From Verrucomicrobiia bacterium (GTDB lineage Bacteria > Omnitrophota > Omnitrophia > Omnitrophales > Aquincolibacteriaceae): a stretch of 53,979 nt of DNA. The stretch is taken from contig DATJFP010000065.1 of assembly GCA_035495615.1 (NCBI GenBank), positions 1-53,979 of the forward strand, given 5' to 3'. The position numbers and the translations under genes were made by a program. Numbering within the stretch: position 1 is the stretch's first letter; every line of letters begins with the position of its first letter. The notes under the pieces are model-generated. The model ran no database searches and was not told the origin of the DNA. It saw only the letters and a list, made by a program, of their open reading frames with translations. Of the stretch, positions 52,148 through 53,979 are shown one piece after another.

Positions 52148-53091
52148 TGCCGCTCGAGAAAAAGTACGGCAAAGCGACGCGCGACGCATACGGCGAAGCG
52201 CTGGTCGAACTCGGAAAAGAAAATTCCAGCGTGGTTGTGTTGGACGCGGACCTTTCCAAGTCCACGAAGACCGCGAAATTCGGCGAGACTTTCCCGGACC
52301 GTTTCTTCAACGTCGGCATCCAGGAAGCGAACCTTGTCGGCGTGGCTTCAGGCCTTGCCGCCGCCGGAAAAATTCCTTTTATCTCCAGCTTCGCGACGTT
52401 CCTCATGAGCAAAGGCTTTGACCAGATGCGCATGGCCGTCGCCTTTTCCGAATGCAACGTGAAGATGGTCGGCACGCACGGCGGCATCTCGATCGGCGAA
52501 GACGGCGCTTCGCAGATGTCGATCGAAGACTTCGCGCTGGCCGCCGCGCTTCCGGGTGTTGCCGTGATCGGCCCTGCCGACGAATTCTCCGCGCGCGACC
52601 TGATCAAAGAAGCCGCGAATTATCCGCATCCCGTTTACGTCCGCGTCGGACGCCCCAAGGCGCCGCTGATTTACAACAAGCAGGGCGTCGCCAAGATCGG
52701 CAAGGCCAACCGCCTGCGCGAGGGCAAAGACGTTTCCATCGTGGCCAACGGCCTCCTGGTTTTCGAAGCGCTTTCGGCCGCGGAAACGCTTGCCGCAGAA
52801 GGCATCCAGGCTTCCGTCGTCGACCTTCATACGATCAAACCCCTCGACGAAGCCCTCCTCGTCGAAGAAGCCAAGAAGGGCCGCATGGTCGTGGCCGAAG
52901 AGCACCAAATCTGGGGCGGTGTCGGCAGCGCGGTGGCGCGCTTTCTGGCCGGCGCGCATCCCTGCAAGATGGAATTCGTGGCGATCAACGACACGTTCGC
53001 CGAATCCGGTGCCCCGGACGAAGTGATGGAAAAATACGGCATGACCGCGCAGGGCATTGTCCGGGCCGTCAAAAAAGTCCTTTCTAAATAA
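52147..53091 (+). CDS. Transketolase, C-terminal subunit
   Basis: A 314-aa protein with the pyrimidine-binding and C-terminal domains. DADLSKSTKT, RFFNVGIQEANLVGVASGLAAAGKIPF (with the catalytic Glu in GIQEAN), and THGGISIGEDGASQMSIED match the family. It pairs with the preceding protein to make one active site at the interface. Its ATG shares one base with the TGA of the N-terminal subunit (TGATG), so translation is coupled. Confidence 0.95.
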   Translation: MPLEKKYGKATRDAYGEALVELGKENSSVVVLDADLSKSTKTAKFGETFPDRFFNVGIQEANLVGVASGLAAAGKIPFISSFATFLMSKGFDQMRMAVAFSECNVKMVGTHGGISIGEDGASQMSIEDFALAAALPGVAVIGPADEFSARDLIKEAANYPHPVYVRVGRPKAPLIYNKQGVAKIGKANRLREGKDVSIVANGLLVFEALSAAETLAAEGIQASVVDLHTIKPLDEALLVEEAKKGRMVVAEEHQIWGGVGSAVARFLAGAHPCKMEFVAINDTFAESGAPDEVMEKYGMTAQGIVRAVKKVLSK

Positions 53092-53125
53092 TTTCCTTCG
53101 CAGTCCTGTTCCTTTGGGTTGAACG

Positions 53126-53979
53126 ATGATTTCTCGTTCCAGCAAAATCTTTTTTGCTTTTACCCTCCTTTTATCCCCCGCGTCGTTTTCCTTTGCCGCC
53201 GTTTCCCAAAAAGCCATGGTGGCCACGGCCGAACCCCTGGCCACGCAAGCGGCGGTCGAGACTCTCAAGCTGGGAGGCACGGCCGCGGATGCCGCCATTG
53301 CCGCGCAATGGGTGCTGAATGTCGTGGAGCCGCTTTCCTCGGGCCTGGGCGGCGGAGGCTTTTTCGTTTACTACGAAGCGGCCACTCGGAAGGTCTACAC
53401 GTTCGACGGCCGCGAAACCGCGCCGGCCGCCGCGTTTCCGGAAATGTTCCTGGATAAACAAGGCAAGCCGTACGAATTCTGGCCGGACCGCAACACAGGA
53501 GGCCTTCCGGTGGGCGTGCCCGGCACGCTGCGGCTTCTCGAAACCGTGCACCAGAGATTCGGCAGCGGCAAGATCCCGTTCGGAAAGCTTTTTGAGCCAG
53601 CCATTGCCGTGGCCGAAAACGGATTTCCGGTTTCGGAAAGGCTGTCCGCCTACATCGACGGCGAAGCGCCGCGTCTTCATCTTTTCCCGGGGCCGCGCCG
53701 CATTTTTCTCGACGCCCAGGGCCAGGCTCTCAAACCGGGAACGATTCTCAAACAGCCGGAGCTCGCCAAGACGTTCCAGCTGATTGCCGAGAAAGGCCCG
53801 TCGGTTTTTTACGAAGGGGAGATGGCCGAAGAAATCGTCCGTGCCGTGCGCGGCGCGTCCTTTCATCCGGGCCTCATGACCCTTGAAGATTTGAAGGCTT
53901 ACCGCGTCAAAGAACGCGAGCCCGTGAAAGGCGAGTACCGCGATTACGAAATCTGGAGCATGGGGCCGCCTTCTTCCGG
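53126..53979 (+). CDS. ggt: Gamma-glutamyltransferase, partial (3' end outside window)
   Basis: The first 284 residues of an exported gamma-glutamyltransferase. A signal peptide (KIFFAFTLLLSPASFSFAA) precedes the family start (AMVATAEPLATQAAVETLKLGGTAADAAIAA) and VVEPLSSGLGGGGFFVYYEA, where the GGGG loop is typical; REtAP is present as GRETAPAA. The mature enzyme splits itself into two chains at a Thr beyond the window end, so its catalytic residue is not seen. It would cleave glutathione or transfer gamma-glutamyl groups in the periplasm. The start has no ribosome-binding site and the reading frame is open to the window edge. Confidence 0.9.
   Translation, partial: MISRSSKIFFAFTLLLSPASFSFAAVSQKAMVATAEPLATQAAVETLKLGGTAADAAIAAQWVLNVVEPLSSGLGGGGFFVYYEAATRKVYTFDGRETAPAAAFPEMFLDKQGKPYEFWPDRNTGGLPVGVPGTLRLLETVHQRFGSGKIPFGKLFEPAIAVAENGFPVSERLSAYIDGEAPRLHLFPGPRRIFLDAQGQALKPGTILKQPELAKTFQLIAEKGPSVFYEGEMAEEIVRAVRGASFHPGLMTLEDLKAYRVKEREPVKGEYRDYEIWSMGPPSS

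Overview
The window looks like the replication-origin region of an uncultivated PVC-type bacterium, most likely Omnitrophota (former candidate division OP3). This rests on the character of the 16S rRNA (27386-28950), an 11-kb secreted-protein gene, and family-level recognition of the proteins; no database search was run. Identification as Bacteria is certain; the phylum is inference.

Layout, left to right. (1) 1-2970: tRNA-Arg with an intrinsic terminator, a stand-alone receiver-domain response regulator, a methyltransferase-like protein, a 67-aa acidic protein, a GlcG/HbpS-like protein, two tRNA-Ser genes. (2) 3073-12468, all minus strand: serS, gyrA, gyrB, dciA (DUF721), dnaN, dnaA. recF is absent between dnaN and gyrB. 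(3) About 10.92-12.6 kb: the probable oriC, with DnaA boxes on both sides of dnaA and an AT-rich stretch between dnaA and dnaN. Gene orientation switches here from minus to plus. (4) 12815-19061, plus strand: rpmH, rnpA, yidD, yidC, mnmG, two parS sites, parA, parB. (5) 19092-27157: a lipoprotein sugar-binding protein, a GH94 phosphorylase, a secreted glycoamylase-like (PF10091-type) protein, a ROK-family regulator and tatC, suggesting beta-glucan uptake and phosphorolysis. (6) 27178-33155: an rRNA operon 16S - tRNA-Ile - tRNA-Ala - 23S - 5S with its own promoter and terminator. The 23S gene is interrupted by a 322-nt ORF-less group I intron at the peptidyl-transferase centre. (7) 33226-35251: a DUF2007-like protein, a double-ACT protein, exodeoxyribonuclease III and an SRPBCC protein. 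(8) 35248-49481: a 694-aa exported protein (minus), a divergent mqnD-like gene, and a 3,683-aa secreted protein. The 694-aa and 3,683-aa proteins share the same N-terminal domain. (9) 49601-53979: an M24 peptidase (minus), a Rieske protein, a split transketolase and the start of a gamma-glutamyltransferase.

How the parts fit. Regions 2-4 are the replication, segregation and membrane-insertion core, transcribed away from oriC. Region 5 reads as a carbohydrate locus with its regulator. Region 8 is the most unusual: two secreted paralogues with IQDxH and GGFH motifs flank a menaquinone-pathway gene, and the giant one has duplicated beta-rich blocks and a perfect 28-bp palindrome in its 5' leader. 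Several genes (mnmG, mqnD, the 694-aa protein, the transketolase) have a -10 box only 6-10 nt before the start codon and no Shine-Dalgarno sequence, so leaderless transcripts are likely.
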